From: Paraphaeosphaeria minitans
Taxonomy: Eukaryota; Ascomycota; Dothideomycetes; Pleosporales; Didymosphaeriaceae
Assembly: GCA_015832175.1 (NCBI GenBank)
Contig: WJXW01000015.1
Coordinates: 806,001-870,000, forward strand
DNA length: 64,000 nucleotides
Direction: 5' to 3'
The position numbers and the translations under genes are program-made. The first letter of the stretch is position 1. Each line of letters opens with the position of its first letter. The notes under the pieces were generated by a model, which saw only the letters and a list, made by a program, of their open reading frames with translations, was not told where the DNA came from and did no database searches. This document shows, piece by piece, positions 9,496-20,883 of this stretch.

Positions 9496-12400
9496 TGAAT
9501 AGACTCGCTAGTCACTGAACGAAGATCCGGGCTCGAGAACGCGGAACATGCCATCTTAATGTAAAAGAAGCCACCCGTATGGCTCTGTCTGCCGTCCCAG
9601 GCATTCCGATGCATTAGCGTGCTAGTACACCACCCAGAACGTGAGAGTTTTTGTCCAACGAGCTTCTCTGTGACGACTTCCGCCTGCGTCCCGATCAAGC
9701 ATGTCCTTGCTTATGCGTCAAGTCAAGTCCTAAAAACATCGCCCAATAACTACGCAAACTACAGCCCCTAAGAAGAGTTAACTATCGGTCCATAAAGGCT
9801 TAAATTTGGCGAACTGGCGTGTATGTTAATGTAAAAACTTCATGTAAAGCAAAGCACAGTTGAGGGATGGTTGTTCACGAATCACGGCTGTCGAAATTGA
9901 AAATGGAGACTTGAGCCGTCAGTGCAACTTAGCCGATCTATTATCGGGACAGAACTCCCCTCCATTCGCGGCTTGCCGGCTCGCAAGTCAGCTCAAGCCT
10001 CGATACCCCGAGGCCGCGTTGCACCCGTGGGTCGTGACCGGAACTTGGGTCCGCAAGACGCCTGTTGGTTACCAAAAAGTCGGAAATGTAATCCACTTCC
10101 CCAGCCTGTTAGCGCTCGCGTTTTGCAATGAACCCTGATGATCGCCGATCCCTTCGTACATGTGCTAGCCAAAATGATATGCAGGGACTCTCCCCGCCTT
10201 TCAGCCACTGAAAAAGCAACATCATGGGTGCCTGGCGTGCAGAAGAATCCAGCTAGAAGGGCCAGACAGGTGGATCGTCAGATGAATGGTCAAATCTATC
10301 GGACCGTTGGGTGGTCTCCATGAATCGAAGTCTCAGGGCTTGTGCACACATATAAACGCACAAATTGTGACGCACGTATCTGCATTTATTAAGATCCTAG
10401 TTGTCGACGAAGGCCATGGACCTGCCGTTCCTTCGCACCCAAAAATTACCATCGTAATAACGCCTTCCGCACCTGTCTTGTGCAGAGCCTCGTTTTACCG
10501 CGAAACCAACTTCCCTCGCCACAGCACCATCATCGAGCTCTTCTAACTGTCAAAACCCCTAAAAGTGTCATATCTGAGCCTGTAAGTCCTGCTGTAGTAC
10601 CCGCAGGTGACTATCAGCCTATGTTGGGCGCGGCGCGAAGATTCATGCAAGGCCGCCACCAGCATTGCAACTTCTGATCCAAGCAGCCGCTAATCCGGGC
10701 TAGTGGCGCAGGGCCTCGGCAAACCTTAGGTGTGGCTTACGGTGGAATTTAACACATGCTGAACTGCCTGCGCTGATAGCGGTCGAACCCCCACTCAGCG
10801 CCAATGTGTCTGAGGGACCATAGTCAGGCATAATACGTGGAAGAGCATTTTGATATTACACTAACCACTTAATACCGCTCAAGTATATCCTTAATCGACG
10901 TGGAAGCAATTTTTCTCGGCGGTCTAATGTGGTATTGCTCGGAATATACACCGATAATGGACATTACGATGTTTATTGCTCTCTCCCGTTCTTGTTAAGT
11001 GAGACGGTTCGCAGTTCCCATGATTCGTTGCCCCAATATTCTCCGTAAGGAATCAGTGTCGTAAACGCCACCCGGAATTCCCCAGACGCCACACAACCCT
11101 TTAGCCGAATCGGAAGCATCGCTGTATGAGACTTTGCGGATTTAGCTTCAAATATAGCGCATGCATGTGTGCCAGATGTTTGCTTCACGCTATCCAAGCC
11201 TTCAGCCGCAGTCTTCATGCATCGTAATAACTGCCACGATCGTTCCGCGAAGCGCTAGCATTTTAGCTCCCGCTAGCGTTCAGACTAGCCAATGAGGGCC
11301 TGACGCAAAACCAGAATCGCCGATGAAATACTCTGCCTTCAGCTGTAAGCCCAATACGGGAAAGTTCCCTAATTCTGGTGTTCGTAAAGCAGTGCACGTA
11401 AAAGGGATGAACATAGGCCAGGCAGAATTTGTGTGGGAAACTGCAGGCCTCTGAGCCTCATGGAACGCCTGGGCCTATGGTGTGGTATGCTTATCCACGG
11501 CCGGACATAACTTCGCGAATTGAAGTTGATCGCTCAGAGTTTGTGGAGAAGGGGGAACTAGAGCCGGAGCAGTGTACCAATTACGTCAGGTGTCGAATAC
11601 CTTTCGCGCCCCTTCCCCTTCGATATAGCGACCTCTTCCTCCGGGTATGCGAGATCAGCGGACTTGTAGGTGTCGCGGCCGGCAACTTTCTCGAGACACG
11701 AGCCATTAAGCCACTTAGAGGAGGTCTCGCATTGGATGAGAAGTTGGTAGGGGTTGCAAGGGCACGTTGTCTACGCAGTACTTTGGGAGCTCCTATGGCA
11801 AGATCAACTACGATTCCAGCAGAGAGAAGGCTCACTTTGTACTGAGAGAACAGGCGGCTTCTTGGTAACATCTAGCGTTCATCTCAAATATAGCTGTTCG
11901 GAGCTGAGCAATTCTCTCTGGTCCCTCTGCTCCTGCCAGTGGACGACGTACGTTGTATTCCATGGTACCTGATGGCTGAGATACTTCAGGATCGTGAGCA
12001 CTCACCGGTCTTCGATTAGGACTCAAACCCTTCGCTTCTATGACTGCAAGGGCAAATCGTATGCCCATGACGCGGCGGCGTTTAGATTGAAGTCAGGTAG
12101 AGCGGCGTATGTCGATCCAGATCAAGGAGTGCGCGTCTAGCTATGATATTCGTTTCGACTTTCATCAATAGGTGAAGCCGTCAGCTTGAGATGAAATCCA
12201 AACTAGCTTATCATGTGAGCATCTCACAAAGTTTCTGACCATTTCCAGCAATCTTACCATTTCCCGACGTTTGTCTGTTTAGCGATCCAAGCAAATGTCC
12301 TGCTTGGTTTCTCACAAGGCAACTCAGACTAGCCTTCCAATGGCCTTCGATTGAGCACTCGCGTGCATTTCTTATGCGAGTCGGCCTTGAATGTCACTGC

Positions 12401-13246
12401 TAGTATGGCGTATTCGTATGAGTACTCTAATACTGTGGCGCATGTGACGCAATTCTCGATAGACTTGCAATTATCTCTATTTTGAGTGATCTCACTCTCT
12501 TTCTTCAGAGCGCAGCCTAGTTTTTATATCTACGGTCTCAACTTCAGCTCTTCGGTCTGGCCGACGGCCAATCCGATATTCTCAGTCTCACCGAAGGTCT
12601 AGAATTTCGGTCTCTCCTGGTCAGATATCACCATATTTTCTAGACCTGCCAATATGGCGAAATGTGTAGAAGTCTCTGGTCCATCCATTGCAGTTCGGAC
12701 CTGATCCTCCTACAAGTCAACTTCGAATATTCGTCGCACCTCATTGTCGATTGCGGGCGGAAGGTGGGGTAGATTGTCAATGAAGACACGAGCGGGGTGC
12801 ATATTCCGTATACGATACGTTTGCGGGCGATAGTCTCTTGCTAGGACTGCACATTGAGATCTGTAAGGGCGTGTGCGAGTCGTTAGAACCAAGTAAAGCA
12901 AGGATAATTTTGAGGAGGCACGGGTTGTGAAGGCGGGAAGGCTCATGCCTAGCCGCTAACCCATGACAGCATCGTAGCCTGTTATAAGAGCGGATTGCAA
13001 CCAACTCCAAACTCATTCGTGACTCGAGGGTCTGTCAAATCGACGCCCTTTGTCTCCTGAAGTCGCGCTCTAGTTTCCATATTAATTCACTTCACAAGTC
13101 AAAATAAGTGGTGCTCCTTCTCAGTCGCTACCAAACAGCATTCTTATTAACCGCCTATTTCATGCTCTCTTCTACTCAGTAACATCTCGAGAGTTTCTTC
13201 GGCCTACCCTGTCACCCTTCCACGCGACTGTTGTTTCTTCTAGATC
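9496..13246. other. No supported gene
   Basis: About 3.7 kb with only short, overlapping frames on both strands and no recognisable domain, terminal repeat or RNA gene. Local composition near 12480-12620 is CT/TCGG-rich with short repeated TCGGTCT motifs, but no ordered array is visible. Confidence 0.4.
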
Positions 13247-14112
13247 ATGGACGATGAACACCGATATGATCCTACGTTCAAGCCTTGGGGTCCGCTGATA
13301 TCGCCGCACTATGTTGACGAATATATCACCAAGTCCGACATAATGATTGCTTCCATAGTCTGGGGATTAACATTGATTAATGTTATCATCGCGATATATA
13401 TTGGATATGGACAAACAAAGACTTTAAGCTCCCCGCTGCGGAGCGTGTATATCTGGATGATATGGCTAGAGCTGCTAGTGTCATTCATCATGGGCCTTGG
13501 ATGCTTTCTGCACCTGTTAAAGTATATTAAACCAAGTAAGGTCCTAAATATCTACACAATCAAGATAATGTACTAATAAGTAACAGGCTTTGCGTTCTAT
13601 TTCACCATCCGTAAGCATGCCACTTTCGTCGAACGCATATCGGCAGCAGAATCCAGCAGCTAATACAATATTGTGTTCTGGTGGTGTATTCAGGTCCAGC
13701 TATTGCTGCAGATTATCATCAACCGAATTCGAGTCATTGTGCCCGACCGCAAGCGGTCACGACTTGTATTAATTGGGACTGCTGTTTTCGTCACCGCTAT
13801 CAACATCAGCGTTTTCAACGTTTGGATACCAGCGCTTGCAAATTAGTGAAAGGTATGTAGGATTTATCATGTCCAAGCTGCTCTGAAATCCCCTTTCCTG
13901 AGAGCGCATCCCGAAAGCTTGGTGTGAGAAGGAGAAGAGTCCCCCGGTGGCTAGTCCAATGTCACTGCAAAGACTATTTAAAGGCGTACGAACCTGCTGT
14001 CTTACTTGAGGCATCATTTCATCAACGAAATCTGGGATCGCATTGAGAAAGTTCTGTACCTACTTGTCGACGGGGTACTCAACTGGTGGTTCTCACAGTC
14101 CGCAACAAGCAA
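13247..14112 (+). pseudogene. Truncated paralogue of the seven-helix membrane protein
   Basis: Exon 1 (13247-13535) encodes MDDEHRYDPTFKPWG, a first membrane helix, then VYIWMIWLELLVSF, matching VWMIWLEILVCL of the gene at 7833-9092. Exon 2 (13587-13610) gives FAFYFTI, as in the paralogue. The expected 20-nt micro-exon is present at 13674-13693 (FWWCIQ), but it is preceded by TG instead of AG, so its acceptor looks mutated. It runs directly into VQLLLQIIINRIRVIVPDR with no following intron. A frameshift lies near 13833 (before LQISER). An intron of about 170 nt (13857-14022) is followed by FINEIWDRIEKVLYLLVDG. The homology stops near 14112, where hAT-type sequence begins. The last third of the protein is missing. 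Confidence 0.72.
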
Positions 14113-14276
14113 GTCAATCAATCTTGGGGTCGTCGATTGGCTTGCTTGTTGGCGACGTCGTCGTCGCTTGATTGTAGCTTGATTGTTGGTGTTTTCAGGC
14201 AGCTTGATTGCGACTTGATTGGTAGATTGATCAGATTGGACGCTAAGAGATTAAAGTTGTATACAACTACAGTGGC
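14113..14276. repeat. hAT 3' subterminal region with GCTTGATTG repeats
   Basis: Non-coding end of the hAT element downstream of its transposase. It holds several copies of GCTTGATTG or ACTTGATTG (around 14167, 14178, 14201, 14212) plus CAATCAATC. Short clustered motifs of this kind are typical transposase-binding sites of hAT elements. The exact terminal inverted repeat was not resolved. Confidence 0.5.
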
Positions 14277-16634
14277 TTAATAATCCACTCCTGTAACTAT
14301 ATTGTAGTATTGTACGATATCCTCGTCTGATACGTCCTCCTCATTGTTGCCCTCTGTACTCTTGTTGTACGTAGTCTTGAAGCCTGCTCTTGTCCACGAT
14401 CGTATGAGTTGAAGAGCAGCTAGTAACTCACTGCCAATAGCTCGTCTTTTAGGCTCGAGTAAGTCGCCAAGCTCACTAAAGAGCCTCTCACACTCACAGC
14501 TTGATGCTGGAATTGTCAGTATATCGATTGCAAGCTGGCTTAAACATAGGTATTTTGAGCGCATTTGAATCCAGTAGGCGACTGGGTGACCATCACCTAA
14601 GTACTGCTCTCTGCTCCACTCTGGCTCTCGTGTCCTCCAGCGCTCTTACTCGTCGTGATGAGCTGCCTCGTCTCTGGTGTTGTTGCGGCGTACAAAGGCA
14701 CCAATTACGTCATCTATCCCACTTGCAATTGTTGTTGTGTGGGGATGAGGTTGAGAGTGCCAGAGTCGCTGAAACCCAGCGTTGGCAGCCGTGAGCCACT
14801 CTGGCTTGTCAGCCCAGCTGTTCTCGCAGTAGCACTTGTAGTAAGGATAGAGGCAGACAGGAGCGTACTAGGCAGGCGATCTATCGAGCTTATCGTAGTA
14901 CTCGTTAGCCTTACTCCAGGCAGCGCGTAGGTTGATATGAAGGTATTCCCCTGGCGCGTCTGTGTAGTTGAAATCGACTTGCTCGTATGGCCGCGTGCGC
15001 GCTTCGAGCGCGCTGAGTACGTACTCAAAGATAGGTATAACCTCGTATATAGCACCAAACTTGCCTGCTTTCCCGCGACCCTCAAGCCGCTCTGTAGCAA
15101 GCTTTAGCGGCTCTAAGCAGTCCTGGTACTCTGTTATTACTGCCCAATCAGCAGCTGTAAGACCAGTTGATCGTATCCAACTTGGAGCGTCTAAGAGCTT
15201 GTTGCCAGCTTAGTTTGCGCGTCTATCGTCGAGAGAGACGCAGCTAATGTGGTGCTCAGCGTAGGAGTTATAAGCAGCTTGAAGTTGAGTTGCGCGTGCA
15301 AAGGCAGCGTAGTACGAGTTCCAGCGAGTAACAACAGGCTTAACTAGCTCGAGTACTCGAAGACGCTCTCCAGCAGGCAACTCAGCGTTTGCAGCTCGCT
15401 GAAACTCTCTAAAAAGCTCATACTGCTGTGGCGTTTTGATGTAGTTAATAACGTCGATAAGCACGCTCAACGGCCCATCTTTACGCCACTCGCGCAAGTA
15501 CGACTCCTCTCCATCGAGCTGCTCAGCAGCGTTGTTGTATGCCTCTCTATCCTTGCCAAATATAATTGCCTGGCCGATGAGATTGAGCGTGTGAGGGCCG
15601 CAGCGGAGGCGTTGATGAGTAGCGTCAAAGTCGTATACGCGAGCGAGCGCGGCAATTGCAGTGTCGTTATTCGTAGCGTTATCGAGTACGAAGTAGCCTA
15701 GCTTGTTACTAGTAATACTGTACTCCTCGAGCGTTTTGACAATAGTACTTGCAATAGCTTCGCCTGTATGCGAGCCTGCTAGCTGTGGCAGAGCGATAGG
15801 CAAGTCTTATATCACTCCAGAAGCGTTAGCAAAGTGCGCAACAATCCCAAAGAATCCGCGCTTGCCGCCTCTTGTCGTCCAGCCGTCAAAGCTTACGTGT
15901 ATTTTACCAGCAGCTTCTGACAGGGCCTGGACAACTTGAGGCTGTATATAGCGGAAAAGGCGCATCGCGTATGTAGCAACACTACGAGGACTTACCCACA
16001 ACGCTGCCTCAGCCTCTAGGTTTACAAAGTTTGTCATCTCTCGAAAGGAGGGCCTTGCAAGTAGCTCTATTGGCAGGTTGTTATTGAGTAGGCAGAGTAC
16101 TGTAGCTTGTCGAAATTGCTGTATATTAAATTTACATATCGCGTTGGCAGCGTGCTGAGAGACCTCAACACCAGCCTTAAAGGCTTGTCGCAGAGAGAGC
16201 TGCCCACTAGAGTGTTGCTGTTGTTTGATGTCGCTCTTTGTAAGCCGATGGTCATGTTTCTGCTGCCCGAGATGAGTAGCTGCAGCTGTTGTAGCTCTTG
16301 TTACGTTAAACATGCCGCTTGCTGCAACTTTGTACCAGTCAAGTCGCGTCTTGTAGTAATCCACATCAGTTTTAAATGCGGTTTGTCCACCATTCGTTAA
16401 ATCAGATGGGTTCGCTGGAGGCCGGTCTCCGATCGCCGCCCGTTTCTTATACGTTTCGATGTTTGGCTCGGTCGGAGGGGTCGGCTCCGTCTTCGGCAGG
16501 GCATCGCTCGTAGGGTCGACGAGGTGCCAAACCCTAAGTGATAGGCATCTGGCTTCTAGCTGCTCGTACCAAGGTTTCCAGCTCATATAATCTGTGAGGA
16601 TAATGTCGGAATCGCGGTTTGTTGGTTGCGCCAT
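14277..16634 (-). pseudogene. Chimeric Copia Gag N-terminus fused in frame to hAT transposase
   Basis: From the ATG at 16634 about 103 residues (MAQPTNRDSDIILTDYMSW to DYYKTRLDWYK) align along their length with the Gag start of the Copia element at 38493 (MAQQPYRD, then GWITQLQARC, then AGQKAFKEDLEYYK). Without a frame break the protein then becomes hAT: a BED-finger tail (TRATTAAATHLGQQKHDH), KIHVSFDGWTTRGGKRGFFG, LGYFVLDNATNNDTAI, RLRCGPHTLNLIGQAI, VVTRWNSYY, and the C-terminal dimerisation block PASSCECERLFSELGDLLEP at 14277-14564. A TAA at 15807-15809 interrupts the frame between ANASGVI and DLPIALPQLAG, and more stops occur near 15210 and 14640. It is not functional as it stands. The junction is at roughly 16305-16325. 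A Copia-type LTR lies directly upstream, in the same orientation. Confidence 0.8.
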
Positions 16635-16671
16635 TGCTCTCGCGTAAGGTTGAGGCAGTGAGACTCTTAAT

Positions 16672-16857
16672 TGTCAGATAAAAATGCTAAAAAATGCGCT
16701 TAGAAGAAATTGATGATTGCGATGATGGATTATGTGTTGATCATTTTTTTTTTGATGGTCGGTGTTGTTCTCTCTCCTTTGGAACCACAGACCTGATACA
16801 TCAGTGATATATAGGTGATACCGTCCACGACGCAGTATTCGCGTACTTCATCTGACA
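16672..16857 (-). repeat. Copia-type LTR upstream of the Gag-hAT chimera
   Basis: On the minus strand this 186-bp segment starts TGTCAGATGAAG and ends TTTTATCTGACA, giving the inverted TGTCAGAT/ATCTGACA ends seen in both LTRs of the Copia element at 38254-43449. The following leader ATTAAGAGTCTCACT is identical to that after 38460 and leads to the Gag ATG at 16634. The body of the LTR is otherwise diverged from that family. No partner LTR is visible on the far side of the hAT gene. Confidence 0.8.
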
Positions 16858-17520
16858 ATAGGTTTCGTACTCTCCTCCTGCCTATTAGCAGATTTGAACG
16901 ATGAGTTCGATGTCATTAACTAGGACAAGGTATATAATGTTGTTGTCATGTCGATACCTCTTACAGCTGTCGCTAAACTACAACTGTCAGATCTCACGTA
17001 TTGTGCGAATTCTGATGAATTTTGAATAATGGATTTGATGAAATTGATTGATTGTGTCTGTGTTTTCGCGTCGTGCGTCTTAGGAGTTTTTATGTTCTTG
17101 TGTTCTCCAATGCTCCCATCGGCAGGCTCCTTGTCCCACCTCGGGAGCCAGCCACCTCGCTTTGGTTACGGGAACAGGGCTTCTGTTATTTGACAACAAC
17201 AGTCTCCGAATCCAGCGGGCTGTATTGGAACTCCATTACCTTCTTCCTTATAGAACATTGCTTTGTGGCATAAATAGCTGTAGATGTCGAAACAATTGCA
17301 AATACCTTACCTTAAACATAACTAGTTCATAAAGAATCAACAAGTCTATAGTCGATAACTATCATCCCTACGATCCCCATGTCACACCAGTACCCGAAGA
17401 ACAAGTCAACAATTGAACCAGCGAAAGAATCGAAGTGAAGTAGTACAGCCGGAGCACCGCCGCTACGAACAACCCAACTCTATCACACACCTGGACAGGG
17501 ACGGCCAGCCACATGTGTCC
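16858..17520. other. No supported gene
   Basis: No domain, repeat or splice structure was recognised. I looked for the missing 3' part of the membrane-protein paralogue here and did not find it. Confidence 0.4.
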
Positions 17521-18084
17521 CTATGCAGATGGATTTTCTCTCTTTAAGATCTCCTCAGCCTTGGCAATCGCCGTTTCAACGAGTTCGTCAAAATCGTCAA
17601 GCAACAGAACATTGTCTTTCCCACACAAATACTGGACGTTTCCACGGCGATGATATCCTTCCGGGCAGCAGACAATGATCTTTCCAGATTGGGAATAGCG
17701 GCCCAGTTCCATTAGTGTGACGGCGCTGATGGTGTTGGGATGAAAATAGAAAATGATGAAATCAGCCTTGTCGAGATTCGTCATTTCCCAATGTATTTGG
17801 TGACGGAGGGTCCTGTTCGTGATATCTTGCTCCAAGCTGTCGTCCCAACGAATTCGGCGAGGGATGAATGCGGCCATGGGAAGAGAGGCGATTTTGTCTG
17901 CGAACGCGGCTTGCCAATCGGGAGCTTTGCCCATCTCGATGCTGCCTCCAACGAAGATTCGTACACGATCGCCAACGTCTACGTCGTCCAGAGGGCCGCA
18001 GTGTATGAATGCTGGATTTCATTCCGGCTTTTCCGCCATGTATGAAGTTAGAGGCTCTCCTTGATTGGTTTCTGGGAACTTCAT
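17521..18084 (-). pseudogene. Nucleoside 2-deoxyribosyltransferase-like protein, early TGA
   Basis: The frame from ATG 18084 reads MKFPETNQGEPLTSYMAEKP, Glu, then TGA at 18019-18021, then NPAFIHCGPLDDVDVGDRVRIFVGGSIEMGKAPDW and on to 17521. The downstream part matches the fungal nucleoside 2-deoxyribosyltransferase-like family: FVGGSIEMG near the start, ADFIIFYFHPNTISAVTLMELGRYS in the middle (substrate-binding acidic residue and 'E-L-G' helix), and an IIVCCPEGYHRRGNVQYL strand. These enzymes transfer or hydrolyse the deoxyribose-base bond. An ATG at 17934 would drop the first strand with the GGSIE motif, so a late start is unlikely to give activity. The stop fits CGA-to-TGA. Apart from it the frame is clean. 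Confidence 0.72.
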
Positions 18085-19996
18085 GGCTGAAAATGGTGGT
18101 CGAATTGAGTGACAATATGCTTTCTTTGAGGGAATTGGGGTGATGGAGAAAGAATGATTTAGTTTATGGGCATGAGCCGCTTTAAGTACTTCGTTGAGCA
18201 CTGCTCTTGTGTTGATTGGTGCGGCGCAGTGCCAACTTGTGCTATACCCATACAAACTCAATGGTGCGTTGTTAACTTCAATTGGCTGCGGATCATATTA
18301 AAGCTCATCATGCACAAGGCGCTGTGACAGCCTTGGCTTATGCATTCTATTACGTTGATTTGTCCGGGCTCAGCTGACTGGGGCCCGTTTAGGACCCCAG
18401 TTAGGCAGAGCCCGTTTTAGCCGCAGAAGGTGTAGATGACAGCAGAAGAACACAAGTGAGGCTTGTTGCACAAACCCATCCATGCAAACGCTGGTACAGA
18501 CAACTCTGAATTATCTAACAGACTTACAGGTTTTTCCTCGACGACTACTTTGGGGTCGGAGGGGGCCGGAGCGAAGCAATGACCTAATGTCGTGGCCGGC
18601 CTGGCCAGCAAGAAACAGCGAAAGAGCTAATCAGAAACCAGGCCTACTACCTAGCTTGACACCGAAGGAACACATCGCCACTGTGGCTCATATCGCAGGA
18701 ATTCATGCAGTTGGCACCGCCGTTCATCGATTGGAACATGCCTTGCTTTTGGATAGGATGCTCAGATGGACTGAGCAACGTCCGGCCAGCCTACAAAGTA
18801 AAGGAATCCCGTCATCCTTTCGGCATGGGGCTCTGCCGGGAGGTCCCATTCCCTGGTTCTACCTTGTCACCCAAGGAGGCTAGTGTAGGGTCTCAAAAGT
18901 GAATCCTCTGAGAAGATGGACAGGGATATGTTGTTCTGGCCTCCTAGGTCCTACTCAGGCCCCTGTCGGTTTGGATTTATAGATCCCTAAGATTTTCAGT
19001 CCCTTTCTTAGAATGCCCTATTCTAATGGTTGACTTCTAAGAGTTGACCTGAGCTGATACTGTGGGGTATGAAGGAGAGGTGGGCGAATAGCTGGACCAG
19101 CCTCACACATACACAACAAGGTGATGATGTCAGGCCAGCGATACTCCACGGTAGCAGGCAGCAATTTCTGCCCCACCGCATTATACGGCTCCGGTTCGCC
19201 CTTGAAAACCTTCCCCTGTGGCGGAGCTGATGGGCCATAAAAGGCAACCACTCCGTTTGGGGCTTATACTAGACTTTATGGCCATGCTTTGCTTGCAGGG
19301 CAAGGTAGGAAAGCCCATTCCAAAGGAAAGAAACCAAGCACGCATAAACTGCGCCTTGCTTCTGGGAGTCGTTAGCGGCCAGTTGTGTCTCTATTCGCAC
19401 AGAGTACGTGCGCATGGACCGGAGACTAACGCAGTACCAGTCATATAACGTGACTCAAACCAAGTGAGCACCTACGGGTGTGGCGCGGACGAGATAAAGT
19501 CACTTTCCGCTAACAGTGGTCATTCGACGATGCCAGCTGATGGCCATCCCAACACGCAGCCTAGTCCCGCACAAAGCGTACCGCCTAGAGCTCGGCGAGC
19601 AGCGAACAACAATTACCAGAAGCCATCTGAAAGACTGTCAAAGCTGTGCCGAGAATATGACGTCCACATATACTTCCTAGCCTGCCGCAATGACCGATTC
19701 AACGGCTTCGTATTTACAAAGGAGACAGGCCAGCCATCGTCACCATCAGATCGCATCCACCTCTAGTAATGAAGTCGTCAGGCCTTTGCCGTCGGGCTGA
19801 AAGGAGGATCATTTAGCAAGTCACGTCGTTTGACCGAATCGGCATAGCCCAAGACACGTGAGGTGGAAGGATTATGTCAGAGCAGGTCGACATGATGACT
19901 AAAGGTGCGCATTTCAAGGCTACCAGTACTACACCACGCGAAATGCGCACGCTTGCTATCACCTGTACACTATACATATCATTTTTCAAACTTTCT
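18085..19996. other. No supported gene
   Basis: Several 60-130-codon frames exist but show no recognisable domain. A short palindromic stretch with GGGGCCC and GGACCCC lies at 18380-18400. Nothing else stands out. Confidence 0.4.
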
Positions 19997-20194
19997 TCAC
20001 CAGTTATTCGAACTTTCCATGAGCACCGTGAGGGCTTGGATGAATTTCTTATTCCTCTTCGCCCGCTTTTGAAGGGCCTTCTCGTCCCTCGTAGCCCACT
20101 CTTGAAAGACTCTCACCAACTTCCCTTTTCTTTCTTCTAGCGCTTCCACTCTTGCTTCCAGTTCCTGAATCCTTTTTTTTTGCCGTTGATAGAG
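19997..20194 (-). CDS. Possible terminal exon encoding a coiled coil
   Basis: Minus-strand sequence after a plausible acceptor (GACAGCTTAG at 20195-20204) reads LYQRQKKRIQELEARVEALE and continues with ERKGKLVRVFQEWATRDEKAL to MESSNNW and a stop at 19997-19999. The spacing of Leu, Val and Ile is that of a coiled coil. No upstream exon could be identified with confidence, and the A-run at 20173-20181 is a likely place for a frameshift. It may be a relic. Confidence 0.3.
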   Translation of the reverse strand, partial: LYQRQKKRIQELEARVEALEERKGKLVRVFQEWATRDEKALQKRAKRNKKFIQALTVLMESSNNW

Positions 20195-20204
20195 CTAAGC
20201 TGTC

Positions 20205-20883
20205 AGATTTAAAGGGATTTTTAATGGCGTGGTGAAGATGACGATGATGCACCGTGGGATTGTTGATCGGGTCTGATGATGATTGTGTCCTCTGTCTAGA
20301 TCGTGGCTAAGGGTTCTAGTGTTCTAGCATTTAGCGCGTCACGTGCAGTTGGCCCCTAACCTCTAAGCCTCGGTTTACTACTGCCGTTTATCTGACACCA
20401 ACACACAACTTCCGGAGCTACCCCAGCCAACGGTCCCCCGTGCATGCAAACGATGTCCACCAACAGGTAAACCTTTCCTCCCGTCACAAGCAAGGTGCTC
20501 ACGAAGTCGGAATCAGACAGGCAAACGCTTCCCATCCACTGCCTCCATGCTGCCGAACCTGCAGGGCGAAATCTCCGCTGACTCTTCGAATCTGCGGCCG
20601 AAACGCAGCATATAGCTACTGGATCGTGGCGCTGGATCTTTCGACCGCAGCTACTAGTTCGCTCGACAATGGCCTGTCACAGTTTTCAGTGTCGCGACTT
20701 CTTCGCCTTGAGCAATCAGACCGACATTCAAGGCGGTCACTAGGCCATTTCTACCCTCACTCCTTGAACACTTGACGGCATCTATGCCCTCTTCGCTAAA
20801 GGAAGCCTTCATTGTCGACATCAAGCGCCCACTTGTGGTAGACGCCATCGGTTACAAGGTGCAACGAAGTCGTGAGCTTAGCG
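20205..20883. other. No supported gene
   Basis: Nothing recognisable apart from unremarkable short frames; it lies downstream of the kinase-like gene. Confidence 0.4.

Noticed and set aside
18377..18400. GGGGCCC/GGACCCC palindrome as a terminator or hairpin element
   Set aside because: Too short and without flanking duplications or a gene that would use it.
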